Below are positions 28,094-37,572 of a DNA stretch of 45,190 nucleotides, piece by piece (positions within the stretch are counted from its first letter, which is position 1; the number at the start of each line of letters is the position of its first letter). The notes under the pieces are model-generated. The model was not told where the DNA came from. It was given only the letters and a program-made list of their open reading frames with translations, and did not search any database. Position numbers and translations under genes: made by a program. Origin of the DNA: Gammaproteobacteria bacterium (GTDB lineage: Bacteria; Pseudomonadota; Gammaproteobacteria; RBG-16-57-12); the NCBI GenBank assembly GCA_022712945.1, contig JAFLJP010000144.1:1-45190 (forward strand). Direction: 5' to 3'.

Positions 28094-30517
28094 CTAGTGA
28101 GCCTGTGCATTATGCACGCTGTCGCCTACAGCGCCTTCAGCCACTTCTTCCAAATCAGCCGTTGGTGTCGGCATATCTTTCAGCGCCAACGCTAAAACCT
28201 CATCAATCCACTTAACAGGATGAACCTGCACATACTTGAGAATGTTATCCGGAATCTCTTTTAAATCACGACGGTTTTCTTCAGGAATGATGATTGTCTT
28301 TATTCCACCACGATGAGCCGCTAACAGCTTCTCCTTAAGGCCACCAATCGGTAAAACCTCACCTCGCAGGGTAATCTCACCGGTCATGGCAACATCAGCC
28401 TTTACGGGGATATTGGTCAACGCAGAGACAAGCGCCGTACACATGCCAACACCCGCACTTGGCCCATCCTTAGGAATAGCGCCTTCTGGTACGTGTATAT
28501 GGATATCTTTTTGATCTGCAAAATCAGGTGCAATGCCTAGTGCAGCAGCACGGCTTCGCACCACGGTGAGTGCCGCCTGAATGGACTCTTTCATGACATC
28601 ACCCAGCTTACCCGTCAGGAACTGTTTACCCTTCCCAGAAACAACAGCCGCTTCAATCGTCAATAGATCGCCACCAGCCTCCGTCCACGCAAGTCCATTG
28701 ACCTGACCAACTCGATCATCTTCCTCTGCCTCGCCGTAACGAAAGCGTTGCACGCCAAGGTATTTTTCAAGATTGGCACTACTAACCGCGACAACGGCCT
28801 TCTTGTTTTTCGAGAGCAACGCCTCTTTAACTACCCGGCGACAAATCTTAGCCAATTCACGCTCTAGGTTACGCACACCCGCCTCTCGTGTGTAATAGCG
28901 GATAACATCACGAATAGCATCCTCGGCAACAGTAATTTCCGACTCTTTCAAGCCATTGCTTTTTATTTGTTTTGGCAATAAATAACGCGATGCAATGTTG
29001 TATTTTTCATCTTCCGTGTAACCCGGAATTCGAATAACCTCCATACGATCCAGAAGAGGACCGGGAATATTCATGGAATTAGAGGTAGCAATAAACATCA
29101 CATCCGAAAGGTCATAATCCACTTCCAAGTAGTGATCTGCAAAACTGCTATTTTGCTCAGGATCAAGCACCTCCAGCATCGCAGAGGAGGGATCACCACG
29201 AGAGTCGGCAGACATTTTGTCAATTTCATCCAATAAAAACAGTGGATTCTTAACCTTGACTTTGGATAAACTTTGTACAATTTTACCCGGCATTGAGCCG
29301 ATGTAAGTGCGACGGTGCCCACGAATTTCAGCCTCATCACGTACCCCGCCCAGCGCCATACGCACAAACTTTCGATTAGTCGCACGTGCAATTGACTGCC
29401 CCAATGATGTTTTTCCGACACCTGGCGGCCCAACCAAACATAAGATAGCACCTTTAACCTTACCAACACGCTGCTGAACCGCAAGGTACTCTAAAATACG
29501 CTCTTTTACTTCGCTGAGGCCATAATGATCTTCATCCAATACTGTTTGTGCGCGAACGAGATCATTTCTCACTTTGGTACGTTTTTTCCAGGGAACGCCT
29601 GTCAACCAATCGATATAGTTACGCACCACCGTTGCCTCTGCAGACATGGGTGACATCATCTTCAATTTATTCAGCTCAGAGTTTGCCTTTTCAACCGCCG
29701 CCTTGCTCATACCGGCTGCTTTAATTTTTGACGTTAACTCATCAATCTCATTTTGTGCTTCGTCCATCTCCCCAAGCTCTTTTTGAATCGCCTTCATCTG
29801 CTCATTTAAGTAGTATTCGCGTTGGTTTTTCTCCATTTGACGTTTAACTCGACCACGAATGCGCCTCTCAACCTCAAGCAGGTCGATCTCCGTCTCCATG
29901 AAGCCAATGGTCAGCTCCAAACGCTCACGCACATCCTCGGTCTCGAGCAGCTTTTGCTTTTCGGAAATTTTCAGTGACATATGCGCGGCAATCGTATCGG
30001 CCAGCCGTGCTGGATCATCAATACCAGACAGTGATGAGAGTATTTCTGGTGGGATTTTTTTGTTGAGTTTTACATATTGATCAAACTGAGCCAGCACAGA
30101 GCGAGTAAGAACCTCTACTTCACGCTCATCTAGATCATGAGTTCCAAAGGCGGTTACCTGGGCTTTAAAGTAATCATCGGAGGCGAGAAAATGAATAATG
30201 CGTGCACGTTCACCACCTTCAACCAACACTTTGATCGTGCCGTCAGGTAATTTCAAAAGCTGGAGGATATTGGCAAGCGTGCCAATACGATAAACATCTT
30301 CAGGGGTAGGGTCATCATCAGAGGCATTTTGCTGGGCAACAAGCAGGATCTGCTTGTCATCTTTCATTGCGGCTTCCAAGGATTTAATCGACTTCTCCCG
30401 ACCAACAAAGAGAGGAATCACCATGTGGGGGTACACAACAACATCACGTAGCGGAAGAACGGGAACAGCATGCAGCTGATCTTCAATTATTTTTGATGAT
30501 TTATCTTGCTGGGACAT
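28094..30517 (-). CDS. lon: ATP-dependent protease Lon
   Basis: Cytoplasmic AAA+ serine protease of 807 residues degrading misfolded and regulatory proteins. The N-terminal substrate domain begins [23 protein letters not shown]. Coiled-coil helices follow ([32 protein letters not shown]). The AAA+ module has Walker [16 protein letters not shown] and Walker [11 protein letters not shown]. The protease domain has the catalytic serine in [11 protein letters not shown] (S687) and a lysine in [16 protein letters not shown]. The start ATG at 30517 has AGAGAGGA about 8 bases upstream. The stop codon coincides with a CTAG bordering a mobile element, so any native terminator has been displaced. Gene order clpX-lon-hupB is conserved. 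Confidence 0.97.
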   Translation of the reverse strand: MSQQDKSSKIIEDQLHAVPVLPLRDVVVYPHMVIPLFVGREKSIKSLEAAMKDDKQILLVAQQNASDDDPTPEDVYRIGTLANILQLLKLPDGTIKVLVEGGERARIIHFLASDDYFKAQVTAFGTHDLDEREVEVLTRSVLAQFDQYVKLNKKIPPEILSSLSGIDDPARLADTIAAHMSLKISEKQKLLETEDVRERLELTIGFMETEIDLLEVERRIRGRVKRQMEKNQREYYLNEQMKAIQKELGEMDEAQNEIDELTSKIKAAGMSKAAVEKANSELNKLKMMSPMSAEATVVRNYIDWLTGVPWKKRTKVRNDLVRAQTVLDEDHYGLSEVKERILEYLAVQQRVGKVKGAILCLVGPPGVGKTSLGQSIARATNRKFVRMALGGVRDEAEIRGHRRTYIGSMPGKIVQSLSKVKVKNPLFLLDEIDKMSADSRGDPSSAMLEVLDPEQNSSFADHYLEVDYDLSDVMFIATSNSMNIPGPLLDRMEVIRIPGYTEDEKYNIASRYLLPKQIKSNGLKESEITVAEDAIRDVIRYYTREAGVRNLERELAKICRRVVKEALLSKNKKAVVAVSSANLEKYLGVQRFRYGEAEEDDRVGQVNGLAWTEAGGDLLTIEAAVVSGKGKQFLTGKLGDVMKESIQAALTVVRSRAAALGIAPDFADQKDIHIHVPEGAIPKDGPSAGVGMCTALVSALTNIPVKADVAMTGEITLRGEVLPIGGLKEKLLAAHRGGIKTIIIPEENRRDLKEIPDNILKYVQVHPVKWIDEVLALALKDMPTPTADLEEVAEGAVGDSVHNAQAH

Positions 30518-30582
30518 TGCAAAGAATCCTCTCTGGTCTCTCCACTAAAAATGGAGGCTACTTGGAACGACATAGCCCTGGA

Positions 30583-30640
30583 AACCTGTCCAACAAAAAA
30601 ACCGGCTTTTCTCACAGCGGCATTTGTTCTCAGACAGGCT
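30583..30640. repeat. Possible decayed palindromic element in the lon-clpX intergenic region
   Basis: AACCTGTC at 30583 and GACAGGCT at 30633-30640 form short inverted ends. The right end read in reverse (AGCCTGTCTGAGAA) resembles the family B tip (GGAGGCTGTCCGAGAATG). The interior has no further support. It falls within the 170-bp leader of lon, so it could affect lon expression. Confidence 0.3.
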
Positions 30641-30687
30641 CTAAGGATGGCGACAGATTTTTTGTAAATCAACCCTTAGCTGAAAAT

Positions 30688-31971
30688 TTAGTTCTCAGCG
30701 GCAGCGGCAAGAGTCTGTTTTCCACCATCATGAACCAGCAATGGCGGTGAGTTCCCAGCAACAACATCGGCATCAATGACGACCTTGGAGACCTCTTCCA
30801 TGGAGGGAATATCGTACATAGTATCAAGGAGCATGCTTTCCATGATCGAACGAAGGCCACGAGCACCGGTTTTACGCTCCATCCCCTTCTTAGCCACTGC
30901 GTGGAGAGCATCCTCACGAAATTCCAGCTCACACCCTTCCATCTCGAAAAGCCGGGCATACTGTTTGACTAGTGCATTTTTAGGCTCAGTCAGAATTTGA
31001 ATGAGGGCCTCTTCATCCAACTGCTCCAATGTTGCAATAACAGGCAGTCGACCAACAAACTCAGGGATCAAGCCAAAGCGAACTAAGTCATCCGGTTCTA
31101 CATCAAGCAGTGTTTTACCCGATACGTCACGTTCACTATCGCCTTTGACCTGTGCAGAAAAACCAATGCCCGATTTTTCAGTTCGGTCACGTATCACTTT
31201 CTCCAGGCCATCAAACGCACCACCACAAATAAAGAGGATATTTGAGGTATTCACCTGCAGGAACTCTTGTTGTGGGTGCTTACGTCCGCCCTGAGGGGGA
31301 ACAGAAGCGACCGTGCCCTCGATCAGTTTCAACAAAGCCTGTTGCACACCCTCACCGGAAACGTCTCGTGTGATTGAGGGGTTATCGGATTTACGTGAAA
31401 TCTTATCAATCTCATCCAGGTAAACAATACCGGTTTGGGCGCGCTCCACATCGTAATCACACTTTTGAAGGAGCTTTTGAATGATGTTTTCCACATCTTC
31501 GCCAACATAACCCGCTTCCGTTAACGATGTTGCATCGGCAATCGTAAAAGGCACATTCAATAGGCGAGCAAGTGTTTCAGCCAATAGGGTTTTACCGCTT
31601 CCGGTAGGGCCTATCAGTAAAATATTACTCTTGGAAAGCTCAACATCATCACTCTTGGTCACGCTTTTCAGTCGCTTATAATGGTTATATACCGCAACGG
31701 AAAGTACTTTTTTAGCTCGATCCTGGCCAATCACATATTCATCAAGGCGCTTGCTTATCTCGTGGGGAGTTGGCAGACGATCGTCATTACCATCTAATTT
31801 CTGCTCATCAATCTCTTCACGAATAATTTCATTACAAAGCTCAACACATTCATCACAGACGTAGACAGATGGCCCTGCAATCAGCTTGCGAACCTCATGC
31901 TGACTTTTGCCACAAAATGAACAATACAGCAGTTTGTCATCATCGCCTGAATTCTGTTTGTTATCACTCAT
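30688..31971 (-). CDS. clpX: ClpXP unfoldase subunit ClpX
   Basis: AAA+ unfoldase that feeds substrates to ClpP. The 427-residue protein starts with a zinc-binding domain with four cysteines ([13 protein letters not shown] .. [11 protein letters not shown]). It then has Walker [16 protein letters not shown], Walker [10 protein letters not shown] and the pore and sensor segments. [17 protein letters not shown] marks the C-terminal part. The ClpP-docking IGF loop reads [11 protein letters not shown]. The frame includes a GTG one codon upstream, but ATG at 31971 (MSDNKQNSG) is the usual start. It lies 88 bp after the clpP stop, probably in one operon with tig and clpP. Confidence 0.97.
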   Translation of the reverse strand: MSDNKQNSGDDDKLLYCSFCGKSQHEVRKLIAGPSVYVCDECVELCNEIIREEIDEQKLDGNDDRLPTPHEISKRLDEYVIGQDRAKKVLSVAVYNHYKRLKSVTKSDDVELSKSNILLIGPTGSGKTLLAETLARLLNVPFTIADATSLTEAGYVGEDVENIIQKLLQKCDYDVERAQTGIVYLDEIDKISRKSDNPSITRDVSGEGVQQALLKLIEGTVASVPPQGGRKHPQQEFLQVNTSNILFICGGAFDGLEKVIRDRTEKSGIGFSAQVKGDSERDVSGKTLLDVEPDDLVRFGLIPEFVGRLPVIATLEQLDEEALIQILTEPKNALVKQYARLFEMEGCELEFREDALHAVAKKGMERKTGARGLRSIMESMLLDTMYDIPSMEEVSKVVIDADVVAGNSPPLLVHDGGKQTLAAAAEN

Positions 31972-32062
31972 CACTAGGCCTTACTTGTATACAGAGCAAT
32001 CTGCATTAAATTTTATAGCTGTAAAAAAGCACTTACAACGTCGGGTTAATATCCGATCAAAA

Positions 32063-32674
32063 CTACTCAGACAGTGAGGTACGCTTATCAAGAACCTCAT
32101 CAATCAAACCATACTCTTTGGCTTGTGCTGCACTCATAAAATTATCTCTGTCAGTATCTTTTGAGATAACATCCAGCGTCTGGCCGGTATGCCCGGCCAG
32201 TATATTATTCAAGCGCTCTCGAATTTGCAGAATTTCTCGAGCATGTATCTCAATATCAGAGGCCTGCCCCTGAAATCCACCCAGTGGCTGGTGAATCATT
32301 ACACGAGAATGTGGAAGGACAAAGCGTTTACCGGCTGCACCACCCGCAAGCAGAAGAGCACCCATACTCGCCGCCTGGCCAATACACATAGTACTAACAT
32401 CACACTTAATGAACTGCATCGTATCATAGATAGACATACCCGCAGTCACTGAGCCACCCGGAGAGTTGATGTATAGATGAATATCTTTCTCCGGATTTTC
32501 AGACTCTAAAAAGAGCAGCTGAGCAACAATCAAGTTGGCCATATGGTCTTCCACCGGACCGACCAAAAATATGACTCGCTCTTTGAGCAAGCGGGAGTAG
32601 ATATCATATGACCGCTCACCACGAGCAGTCTGCTCAACTACCATTGGCACTAAACTGTTTTGAATATCATTCAT
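32063..32674 (-). CDS. clpP: ClpP protease subunit
   Basis: Tetradecameric serine protease partner of ClpX. With the ATG at 32674 the product is 203 residues ([30 protein letters not shown] ...). Active-site residues are S103 in [11 protein letters not shown]128 in MIHQPLGG, and an aspartate in the DTDRDNFM segment. The open frame runs to 32740, but that extension would overlap tig and has no family counterpart, so I reject it. It is 43 bp downstream of tig. Few residues precede the mature-type N-terminus, so the propeptide is short. Confidence 0.96.
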   Translation of the reverse strand: MNDIQNSLVPMVVEQTARGERSYDIYSRLLKERVIFLVGPVEDHMANLIVAQLLFLESENPEKDIHLYINSPGGSVTAGMSIYDTMQFIKCDVSTMCIGQAASMGALLLAGGAAGKRFVLPHSRVMIHQPLGGFQGQASDIEIHAREILQIRERLNNILAGHTGQTLDVISKDTDRDNFMSAAQAKEYGLIDEVLDKRTSLSE

Positions 32675-32717
32675 AACATCACCATTCCCACTACCTTTAG
32701 AGCAATACATTTTCTTT

Positions 32718-33998
32718 TCAAACGTTAACCATCGCATCAAACGTTGATGGCACCTCTGTCACTTTAGCGGCATCAAGAACGAAGTCAACAATCATATCTT
32801 CCAAAACAATACCTTCGACATCTGAAAGACGGGCATTATCACCATAGTACCAATCAATTACTTGTTCAGGCTCATCATAAGTAGAGGCCATCTTCTCCAC
32901 TTCAGCACGAAGGCGCTCAGCTGGCACACTAAGTTTATTATTTTTAACAATTTCTGAAAATATTAGGCCAGTTGCAACACGTTTTTTAGACACTTCTGCC
33001 ATCTTGGCTCGCTGCTCATCCGTCAACTGATCAAGACGGGTATTAGCACGCTTTGCGCTGGACTCAACATCTTGATCAACCATCGCTTTTGGAACCGCAA
33101 CCTCGTTAATTTCCAAAAGCGTCTCTGATACTTCTTGCTTGATTTTGGAGCGCAATGCATTACCGAGTTCAAGCTGCATGCTTTGCTCAATCTGCTTGCG
33201 CAACTCGTCAATATTTCCGCTATCAACACCCAGTGATTTAACAAATTCGTCATCAATTTCTGGTAGAGCTGACTCTTCAACCGTTACAACTGTAACCGCA
33301 AACTGCACCGGCTTACCTGCCAGATTTTTTGCGTGATACTCCTCAGGAAAGCTAAGGTCCAGAGTGCGCTCTTCACCGGCTACAACACCGATCAACTGAT
33401 CTTCGAACCCGGTAATCATGCGGCCCGCTCCCAGTTCGATGGGCATTTTTTCAGCCGAACCACCCGCAAACTCTTCACCATCAATAGAGCCTTTAAAGTT
33501 GATAACAACACGGTCTTTATTGCCAGCAGCACGATCAACTGTTTGCCACACCACCTTCTGGTTGCGCACTTTATCAATCATCGCATCAACATCAGCAGAC
33601 GTAATTTCAGCAACCGGTTTATTAATAGTGACGTCATCCATTGCAGCCAGTGACAACTCAGGATAAACCTCAAACACCGCAGTGTATGAAAGAGCACCAC
33701 TTTCACCCATTGGCTGAGGGTCAATTGAGGGAGCACCAACGGGTTGAAGTTTTTCATTCGCAATCGCTTCGTAGAATGTACTTTGAATAACCTCTCCCAC
33801 AACCTCTTGTAAAACCTGGCTGTGATGACGTTTTTTAATTATGCTGAAAGGCACTTTTCCCGCACGGAAACCATCTAAGCGAGCCGTTCGTGCAATAGAG
33901 TTCAAGCGGCTGTCCACCTCAGATTTGATACGATCCTCAGAAACTTCAACCGTCATTCGGCGCTCAAGAACCGAGGTTGTTTCAACCGAAACTTGCAT
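32718..33998 (-). CDS. tig: Trigger factor
   Basis: Ribosome-associated folding chaperone of 426 residues. The N-terminal ribosome-binding domain contains [16 protein letters not shown], the equivalent of the GFRxGKxP signature. An FKBP-type domain follows ([42 protein letters not shown]). A helical C-terminal chaperone domain completes the usual length. ATG at 33998 has AGGAG 7 bases upstream. It heads the tig-clpP-clpX cluster, which is widely conserved, with tRNA-Leu and its terminator immediately upstream. Confidence 0.97.
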   Translation of the reverse strand: MQVSVETTSVLERRMTVEVSEDRIKSEVDSRLNSIARTARLDGFRAGKVPFSIIKKRHHSQVLQEVVGEVIQSTFYEAIANEKLQPVGAPSIDPQPMGESGALSYTAVFEVYPELSLAAMDDVTINKPVAEITSADVDAMIDKVRNQKVVWQTVDRAAGNKDRVVINFKGSIDGEEFAGGSAEKMPIELGAGRMITGFEDQLIGVVAGEERTLDLSFPEEYHAKNLAGKPVQFAVTVVTVEESALPEIDDEFVKSLGVDSGNIDELRKQIEQSMQLELGNALRSKIKQEVSETLLEINEVAVPKAMVDQDVESSAKRANTRLDQLTDEQRAKMAEVSKKRVATGLIFSEIVKNNKLSVPAERLRAEVEKMASTYDEPEQVIDWYYGDNARLSDVEGIVLEDMIVDFVLDAAKVTEVPSTFDAMVNV

Positions 33999-34039
33999 AA
34001 GAGACTCCTAAAGAAAAACTCATCACTTTAAACGTAAAA

Positions 34040-34065
34040 AAAGAGCTCATAAAGAGCTCTTTCTT
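34040..34065 (-). terminator. Terminator after tRNA-Leu
   Basis: Read on the minus strand: AAAGAGCTC pairs with GAGCTCTTT around a 5-base loop, followed by a T-run. It begins about 10 bases beyond the tRNA 3' end and separates the tRNA from tig. Confidence 0.88.
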
Positions 34066-34073
34066 TCGATATA

Positions 34074-34158
<85 letters not shown>

Positions 34159-34327
34159 TTTTTAAATTAACTCTGCCTACGCCATTGCGAGACTATTACC
34201 ACCAAGGCTAGCATCAAAGCGGTCATGCTAATTGCACTTCGGACCACACCTAGACCTACCCTCCGCAACCGGTGGTGAAGTAGACCATATTCATTCATGC
34301 TAAGCAAGCCCGTCTTTAAAAAACCAT

Positions 34328-34467
34328 GTAACTACTCAGCGCATTCATCTTTTGCCTCAACTCTTCGTTATTTTCGTACTCAATCGGTCACATATATCCA
34401 TATGCTCCCTCTTTCCGTGCAAAAATGCCTCGATTTGAGGAAAAATCTAAACACGCTGAATAGTTAC
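34328..34467. mobile_element. Palindromic element D between tRNA-Leu and nuoN
   Basis: A 140-bp imperfect palindrome with 14-bp terminal inverted repeats GTAACTAYTCAGCG (one mismatch). The arms share a further TTTT-x-CCTCAA-x-TC block. The flanking 8-mers AAAACCAT and GAAACCAC match at six positions, which could be a decayed target duplication, but this is weak. It carries no open reading frame with coding features. Otherwise the gene-free stretch 34159-34539 shows nothing I can name. Confidence 0.6.
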
Positions 34468-34539
34468 GAAACCACGGACAATAATCCCAATCAATTCAGA
34501 TTGAGCAAATCTCGTATGATACCACTTGGTTTGATTAAA

Positions 34540-35973
34540 TTAGAGCGCCGTCATACACAGAGCCATCAGACCTGCCGGGAACAGACCGAGCCCCAATACC
34601 GCCAATGAATTGAGACTGAGTACAATTTTCATATCACTGCCCGCAGTAATTGGATGGTGATCTTCCGCCTTATCAAAATACATCACTTTAATGACACGAA
34701 GGTAGTAAAACACCCCGATAATGGAGAAGATAACTGCCAGCACTGCCAGCCATATGAAACCAGCATTAACAACCGCCTCAAGCACTGCAAGCTTTGCATA
34801 AAAACCCAAAGTAGGCGGAACGCCTGCCATGGAGAACATCAGGATCATCATCATAAATGCAAACCACGGACTTCTATCGTTCAAACCTTTGAAATCATCA
34901 ATTTTATCTGCCTCAAAGCCCTGACGACTGAGCAGAATAATCATACCGAAGCCACCAAGCGCCATAATGGCGTAGGAGATAACGTAGAACATCGCTGCGG
35001 AATAACCAAACGTGGTACCCGTCATAATGCCAAGCAGTATAAAGCCAACGTGAGAAATTGTTGAATAGGCGAGCATTCGCTTAATGTTACCTTGAGCAAT
35101 CGCAATGATATTGCCAATCCCCATCGATAAAATGGCCAGTATGATTAACATATCCTGCCACTGCACATGCAGCCCCTGCATTCCTTCGACAAGCAACCGC
35201 ATTACCATCGCAAATGCCGCAATTTTTGGTGCAGTACCAATAAACAGTGTGACCGGCGTTGGTGCACCATGGTAAACATCGGGAATCCACATATGAAAAG
35301 GTACGGCACCTAATTTGAATGCGAGACCAATAATCACAAACACCAAGCCAAAGATCAGCACAATATTATTGTGATCAGCCAGCATTATTTTTTCACCAAC
35401 AACGGTGATATCCAGCGATCCCGTCATACCATAGATCATCGACATACCGTACAGCAGGAGACCGGAGGCTAATGCACCCAGAACAAAATATTTCATCGCC
35501 GCTTCTGTTGACACTTCAGAATCACGATTCAGTGCAACCAGGGCGTAGAGACAAAGTGAAAGCAACTCCAACCCAAGGTAGATAGTAATAAAACTATGAG
35601 CTGAAACCATAATCATCATACCGAGAACGGCAAATAGTGAAAGAACGTAAAACTCGCCCTTAAACAGATCACGTTGGAGCAAGTAGTCACGGGAGTAGAT
35701 CATCACACCCGCTGCAGTCAGGTAGATAAACACCTTCAGCAGGCTCGACATCGGGTCCGCTACGTAGGTACCACTAAAGGTATAAACGGCTTCAGGCGTA
35801 TGGAGTGTTATGGTCAAAACGGCAGCCACCGCCAATGTGGCGAGCGACAGGATGTAGGTCAATATCCGACCCTTATCTGTAATAAACAGGTCTAACAACA
35901 GGATAATGCACGCCATAGAGAGAACAAATATCTCCGGTATTGCAGGCGTAAAATTCGGCACTTCAAAGTTCAT
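34540..35973 (-). CDS. nuoN: NADH-quinone oxidoreductase subunit N
   Basis: Proton-pumping antiporter-like membrane subunit of respiratory complex I, 477 residues with about 14 hydrophobic helices. The key glutamate lies in the [17 protein letters not shown] segment. The pump lysines are in helices around [23 protein letters not shown] and [16 protein letters not shown], motifs shared by NuoL, NuoM and NuoN. It is the last gene of the nuo operon in reading direction, 19 bp downstream of nuoM. No clear terminator follows; a palindromic element lies about 70 bp beyond. Confidence 0.97.
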   Translation of the reverse strand: MNFEVPNFTPAIPEIFVLSMACIILLLDLFITDKGRILTYILSLATLAVAAVLTITLHTPEAVYTFSGTYVADPMSSLLKVFIYLTAAGVMIYSRDYLLQRDLFKGEFYVLSLFAVLGMMIMVSAHSFITIYLGLELLSLCLYALVALNRDSEVSTEAAMKYFVLGALASGLLLYGMSMIYGMTGSLDITVVGEKIMLADHNNIVLIFGLVFVIIGLAFKLGAVPFHMWIPDVYHGAPTPVTLFIGTAPKIAAFAMVMRLLVEGMQGLHVQWQDMLIILAILSMGIGNIIAIAQGNIKRMLAYSTISHVGFILLGIMTGTTFGYSAAMFYVISYAIMALGGFGMIILLSRQGFEADKIDDFKGLNDRSPWFAFMMMILMFSMAGVPPTLGFYAKLAVLEAVVNAGFIWLAVLAVIFSIIGVFYYLRVIKVMYFDKAEDHHPITAGSDMKIVLSLNSLAVLGLGLFPAGLMALCMTAL

Positions 35974-35992
35974 ACTCTATTACTCAATCTTG

Positions 35993-37507
35993 TTATAGTT
36001 TAGAACTACTGATCTGGTGAATCAGGTTATCTACGGTTGGGTGCATCACTTCCAGTAAGGGCGCTGGCCACAGACCCAGTACCAGCACAGCAACCGCGAG
36101 AACCGCCAATATAAAAAACTCACGTTTATTGAGGTCTTCAAGCTTCTCAACGTTTTCATTGGTAACTTCACCAAAGATGACACGCTTCACCATCCACAGC
36201 GTATAAGCCGCACCAATAATCAACGTGGTTGCCGCCAGGAATGCGATCCAGAAGTTCGCTTTAAATGCGGCGAGAATAACCATAAATTCACCGACGAAAC
36301 CGGAGGTACCAGGCAAACCCGCATTTGCCATTGCAAACAAGACCGCAAATGCAGCAAACCACGGCATTTTTTCTGCAACACCGCCATAGGAACTGATCTC
36401 TCGACTATGCATACGGTCGTATAACACGCCAATACACAAGAACATCGCACCTGATACAAAACCATGGGAGATCATCTGAACCATCGCCCCTTCCAGACCC
36501 ATGGCCGCCCCAGATAGACTGCCAGTATTTGTAAAAATCAGAAACGGAATGAAGAAGCCAAGTGTCACAAAACCCATATGTGATATGGATGAATAGGCTA
36601 CCAGTTTTTTCATATCGGACTGCGCCAGTGCCACAAAGCCGATATAGACAATGCCGATTAGCGACAAGGTGATCACAAGCCATGCTAGATCGGCACTTGC
36701 ATCGGGCGTAATCGGCAAACTGAAGCGCAAGAAGCCGTAGGCACCCAACTTGAGCATAATAGCCGCCAGAATCACCGAACCGCCCGTTGGTGCTTCGACG
36801 TGTGCATCAGGCAACCAGGTGTGTACAGGCCACATCGGTACTTTTACCGCAAATGCAATCAAGAAGGCCAGGAAGATCCAGGTTTGTGCAGTCATACCCA
36901 GCGGCATATCCTGCATATCAAGAATGCTAAAGCTGCCGGACTCCATATACATGTAGATCAAGGCGATCAGCATGAACACCGAGCCAAAAAAGGTATATAA
37001 GAAGAATTTAATGGTTGCGTACACCCGACGTGGGCCACCCCAGATACCGATAACCAGAAACATCGGTATCAACAGCGCTTCCCAGAACACATAGAACAGA
37101 ACCGCATCAAGCGCAGCAAATACGCCATTCATGAAGCCCATCATGATCAAGAAAGAAGCCATATAAAGCGCGGGTTTGTGCTTGATAACCTGCCATCCGG
37201 CCAATACAACCAGAACAGTGGAGAAGGTGGTTAAAATAATCAACGGCATCGAGATGCCATCAACACCAAGATGGTAAAAGACGTTGAATGCAGGGATCCA
37301 GGAGACATGTTCAACAAACTGCATTTCATGCGTTGTTAAATCAAAGCCTGTATAGAGCAGTACCGAAATGAGGAATGTCACCACAGAAACGACAAGCGCT
37401 AACATTCGCGCAAGTGGTGCTTTCTCCTCCGACTGGCAGGCAAGTACGAGCATGGCTCCGATAATCGGCACCCAAATAACCAGACTGAGTAGTGGCAAAT
37501 CTGACAT
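35993..37507 (-). CDS. nuoM: NADH-quinone oxidoreductase subunit M
   Basis: Second antiporter-like subunit of complex I, 504 residues. The conserved glutamate is in FYVFWEALLIPMFLVIGIWGG; lysine-bearing helices include AFAVKVPMWPVHTWLPDAHVEAPTGGSV and SDMKKLVAYSSISHMGFV. Start ATG at 37507 with AAGG about 9-10 bases upstream. It is separated from nuoL by 65 bp containing a long perfect hairpin, the largest gap between nuo genes here. Confidence 0.97.
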   Translation of the reverse strand: MSDLPLLSLVIWVPIIGAMLVLACQSEEKAPLARMLALVVSVVTFLISVLLYTGFDLTTHEMQFVEHVSWIPAFNVFYHLGVDGISMPLIILTTFSTVLVVLAGWQVIKHKPALYMASFLIMMGFMNGVFAALDAVLFYVFWEALLIPMFLVIGIWGGPRRVYATIKFFLYTFFGSVFMLIALIYMYMESGSFSILDMQDMPLGMTAQTWIFLAFLIAFAVKVPMWPVHTWLPDAHVEAPTGGSVILAAIMLKLGAYGFLRFSLPITPDASADLAWLVITLSLIGIVYIGFVALAQSDMKKLVAYSSISHMGFVTLGFFIPFLIFTNTGSLSGAAMGLEGAMVQMISHGFVSGAMFLCIGVLYDRMHSREISSYGGVAEKMPWFAAFAVLFAMANAGLPGTSGFVGEFMVILAAFKANFWIAFLAATTLIIGAAYTLWMVKRVIFGEVTNENVEKLEDLNKREFFILAVLAVAVLVLGLWPAPLLEVMHPTVDNLIHQISSSKL

Positions 37508-37529
37508 TTAAATCATAACCTTCTTTATT

Positions 37530-37569
37530 GAGACCTTTGCACGATTCATATTTTCCATGCAAAGGTCTC
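37530..37569. repeat. 40-bp palindrome between nuoL and nuoM
   Basis: GAGACCTTTGCA and TGCAAAGGTCTC form a perfect 12-bp stem with a 16-base loop. TTATT stands directly on both sides (37525-37529 and 37570-37574). The right TTATT overlaps the nuoL stop codon. There is no T-run on the minus strand, so it is more likely an insertion-type repeat or mRNA-stabilising stem than a terminator. Confidence 0.6.
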
Positions 37570-37572
37570 TTA

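Noticed and set aside
27950..28195. An 81-codon plus-strand open frame next to lon
   Set aside because: It lies in family B copy 2 and then antisense to lon; the translation is arginine- and serine-rich with no family signature.
32675..32740. Longer N-terminus for ClpP
   Set aside because: It overlaps the end of tig and does not resemble ClpP propeptides; the ATG at 32674 fits the family.
34297..34608. A 103-codon open frame between tRNA-Leu and nuoN
   Set aside because: It runs through palindromic element D and into the antisense of nuoN, has no recognisable domain and no convincing ribosome binding site.
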